This document shows positions 13,875 through 14,966 of a stretch of DNA of 14,966 bases, piece after piece (within the stretch, counting starts at the first letter, position 1; every line of letters starts with the position of its first letter). The stretch lies in NCBI GenBank assembly GCA_036377055.1, contig DASUZD010000066.1, positions 1-14,966 of the forward strand, written 5' to 3'. The stretch comes from DASUZD01 sp036377055 (GTDB taxonomy: Bacteria; Actinomycetota; Thermoleophilia; Gaiellales; Gaiellaceae). The notes under the pieces were generated by a model. The model searched no databases. It had not been told where the DNA came from and worked only from the letters and a program-made list of their open reading frames with translations. The position numbers were made by a program, and so were the translations under genes.

Positions 13875-14897
13875 GTGCTCGAGCTCGCGTGGCGCCAGGT
13901 GATCGCGCGGCGGCTGGCGCGGAGTCACCTCCTCGAGCCCGCGCCGCGCGGTCGCGTCGTCGACGTCGTCCGGAACGTCGGCCTCGTGCAGGCGCAGGTC
14001 CTGTCCGCGGCCGAGCTCGGGCTCGCGCTGCGCGTGCGTGGCGCGACCGCCGCCGACGTGCGCCGCGAGCTCTACGACCGGCGGTCGATCGTCAAGACGT
14101 GGAGCATCCGCGGAACGCTTCAGCTCGTGGCGGCCGACGAGCTGCCTCTGTGGGCGGCCGCCGCGCGGGGTCCGGACCCGCCGAGGCCGACCGCGCTCGA
14201 CAAGGCGATCGCCGACGCCCTCGACGGGCGGTGCCTGACGCGGCAGGAGCTCGCGGACGCGGTGGGCGACAAGCGGCTCCTCTCGGGCTGGGGCGAGCAC
14301 CTCTGGACGCCTGCCGTGACCGGGAAGCTCTGCTTCGGACCGCCGCAGGGCGCGAACGTCACGTTCGTCCGCGCCGACCAGTGGATCGGGGGCTGGCGCG
14401 ACGTCGACCCGATCGAAGCGCGGCGCGAGGTCTTCCTTCGCCACCTGCGCGCGTACGGGCCGGCGAAGCCGGACGACTTCCGCCGCTGGTCCGGCTTCGG
14501 CCGCGAGGAGTCGCGAGCCCTTTTCGACGAGGCCGACCTCGAGCAGGTGCGCGTCGAGGGCACGCGCGCGTGGCTCCTGCGCGGCGACGACGGCGACTTC
14601 GACCTCGAGCCCGGGTCGATCCGGCTGCTCCCGCGCTACGACGTCTACGTGATCGGCTTCCGCCCGCGCGAGCCGCTCGTCCCGGAGCCAGTGAAGGAGC
14701 GGATCAAGCAGGACCCGAAGGGCCGGTTCGAGACGATCACGGGGATGTCGCCGCTGATCGTCGACGGCGTCGCGACGGGACTCTGGCAGCGCACGCCGGC
14801 CGGCGAGATCGAGGTCGAGCACGTCCTCCCGCTCCCGCGCGGCCGAAAGCGCGAGCTCGCAGCGGCCGTCGACCGCGTCCGAGCGATTCTCGGCTAG
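13875..14897 (+). CDS. AlkZ-like DNA glycosylase (HTH_42, winged-helix family)
   Basis: This 340-residue protein starts with GTG at 13875 (VLELAWRQVIARRLARSHLL). It belongs to the HTH_42 family, known from Streptomyces sahachiroi AlkZ and E. coli YcaQ, which are glycosylases that remove bulky alkylated bases and unhook interstrand crosslinks. The catalytic QxQ motif is present as Q39-A-Q41 in VGLVQAQVLS, matching the AlkZ-like rather than the QxD YcaQ-like group. Other family marks are the SIRGTLQLV segment near residue 80, tandem winged-helix regions (TRQELADAVGDKRL, RREVFLRHLRAYGPAKPDDFRRWSG) and a C-terminal barrel with LPRYDVYVIGF, SPLIVDGVATGLW. It has no signal peptide. It lies opposite to and between ruvC and ruvA, and its stop shares CTAG with ruvC. 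The true lesion range is unknown. Confidence 0.88.
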   Translation: MLELAWRQVIARRLARSHLLEPAPRGRVVDVVRNVGLVQAQVLSAAELGLALRVRGATAADVRRELYDRRSIVKTWSIRGTLQLVAADELPLWAAAARGPDPPRPTALDKAIADALDGRCLTRQELADAVGDKRLLSGWGEHLWTPAVTGKLCFGPPQGANVTFVRADQWIGGWRDVDPIEARREVFLRHLRAYGPAKPDDFRRWSGFGREESRALFDEADLEQVRVEGTRAWLLRGDDGDFDLEPGSIRLLPRYDVYVIGFRPREPLVPEPVKERIKQDPKGRFETITGMSPLIVDGVATGLWQRTPAGEIEVEHVLPLPRGRKRELAAAVDRVRAILG

Positions 14898-14900
14898 CCG
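14891..14900. repeat. Palindrome CGGCTAGCCG holding both convergent stop codons
   Basis: This is a perfect 10-bp palindrome. The central CTAG is the stop of the plus-strand glycosylase gene (14895-14897) and of minus-strand ruvC (14894-14896). It has the same arrangement as at 3901-3910. Confidence 0.7.
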
Positions 14901-14966
14901 GCGATGCGCAGGAGCGGCGGCGCGAGCGCGTGGCAGATCGCGACCGCGAGGGCGTCGGCGGCGTGG
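14894..14966 (-). CDS. ruvC: Crossover junction endonuclease RuvC, C-terminal end (cut by window edge)
   Basis: Only the last 23 codons are in the window, read leftward to a TAG at 14894-14896. They encode HAADALAVAICHALAPP and a short tail. HAADALAxAICHA is the C-terminal catalytic segment of RuvC: the aspartate is an invariant metal ligand (D141 in E. coli), and the histidine three residues earlier replaces E. coli D138, as known in Thermus RuvC. RuvC is the nuclease that cuts the Holliday junction held by RuvA and RuvB. Short length limits certainty, but ruvA and ruvB on the same strand nearby support it strongly. Confidence 0.9.
   Translation of the reverse strand, partial: HAADALAVAICHALAPPLLRIAG

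Overview
The window is a very GC-rich chromosomal segment. Its strong third-codon G/C bias, GTG/TTG starts, overlapping stop-start junctions, membrane-tethered BTAD regulator and ruvA-ruvB order suggest a high-GC actinobacterium. A deep-branching Thermoleophilia/Gaiellales-like lineage is my guess from protein style, not something the sequence proves. There are 13 complete protein genes and one gene cut at each window edge. I see no tRNA, rRNA or CRISPR array. No stretch over 300 bases lacks a gene; the longest gene-free stretch is 9636-9912.

Region 1 (1-1671): a small minus-strand gene runs off the left edge. It is followed by an intact IS481-family insertion sequence (267-1336) flanked by a 6-bp CCTAGG target duplication, then a small minus-strand membrane protein. 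The transposase's TAG stop codon lies inside the duplicated target, so the element has no stop of its own in that frame.

Region 2 (1672-3907): three plus-strand genes joined by stop-start overlaps: an unknown acidic protein, an eight-helix membrane protein and an FMN-dependent alpha-hydroxy-acid oxidase/dehydrogenase with all catalytic residues.

Region 3 (3904-12166): an envelope/secretome block. Every gene here has a signal peptide or a membrane anchor. They are an Ig-like secreted protein, a twelve-blade PD40/TolB-like beta-propeller, a membrane-anchored BTAD (SARP-like) regulator, a membrane-anchored protein with six TPR-like repeats and an unrecognised C-terminal domain, a secreted parallel beta-helix protein, and a small secreted or lipid-anchored protein. 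Three heptamers with an exact 11-bp period lie just upstream of the last gene and look like an OmpR/PhoP- or SARP-type operator.

Region 4 (12248-14966): DNA repair. ruvA and ruvB overlap by ATGA on the minus strand, and the 3' end of ruvC sits at the right edge. Between ruvC and ruvA, on the opposite strand, is an AlkZ-like (HTH_42) DNA glycosylase gene carrying the QxQ catalytic motif. This places an interstrand-crosslink-unhooking type enzyme inside the Holliday-junction resolution cluster. Both places where convergent genes meet (3904-3907 and 14894-14897) share a single CTAG as two opposed TAG stops, each centred in a 10-bp perfect palindrome.
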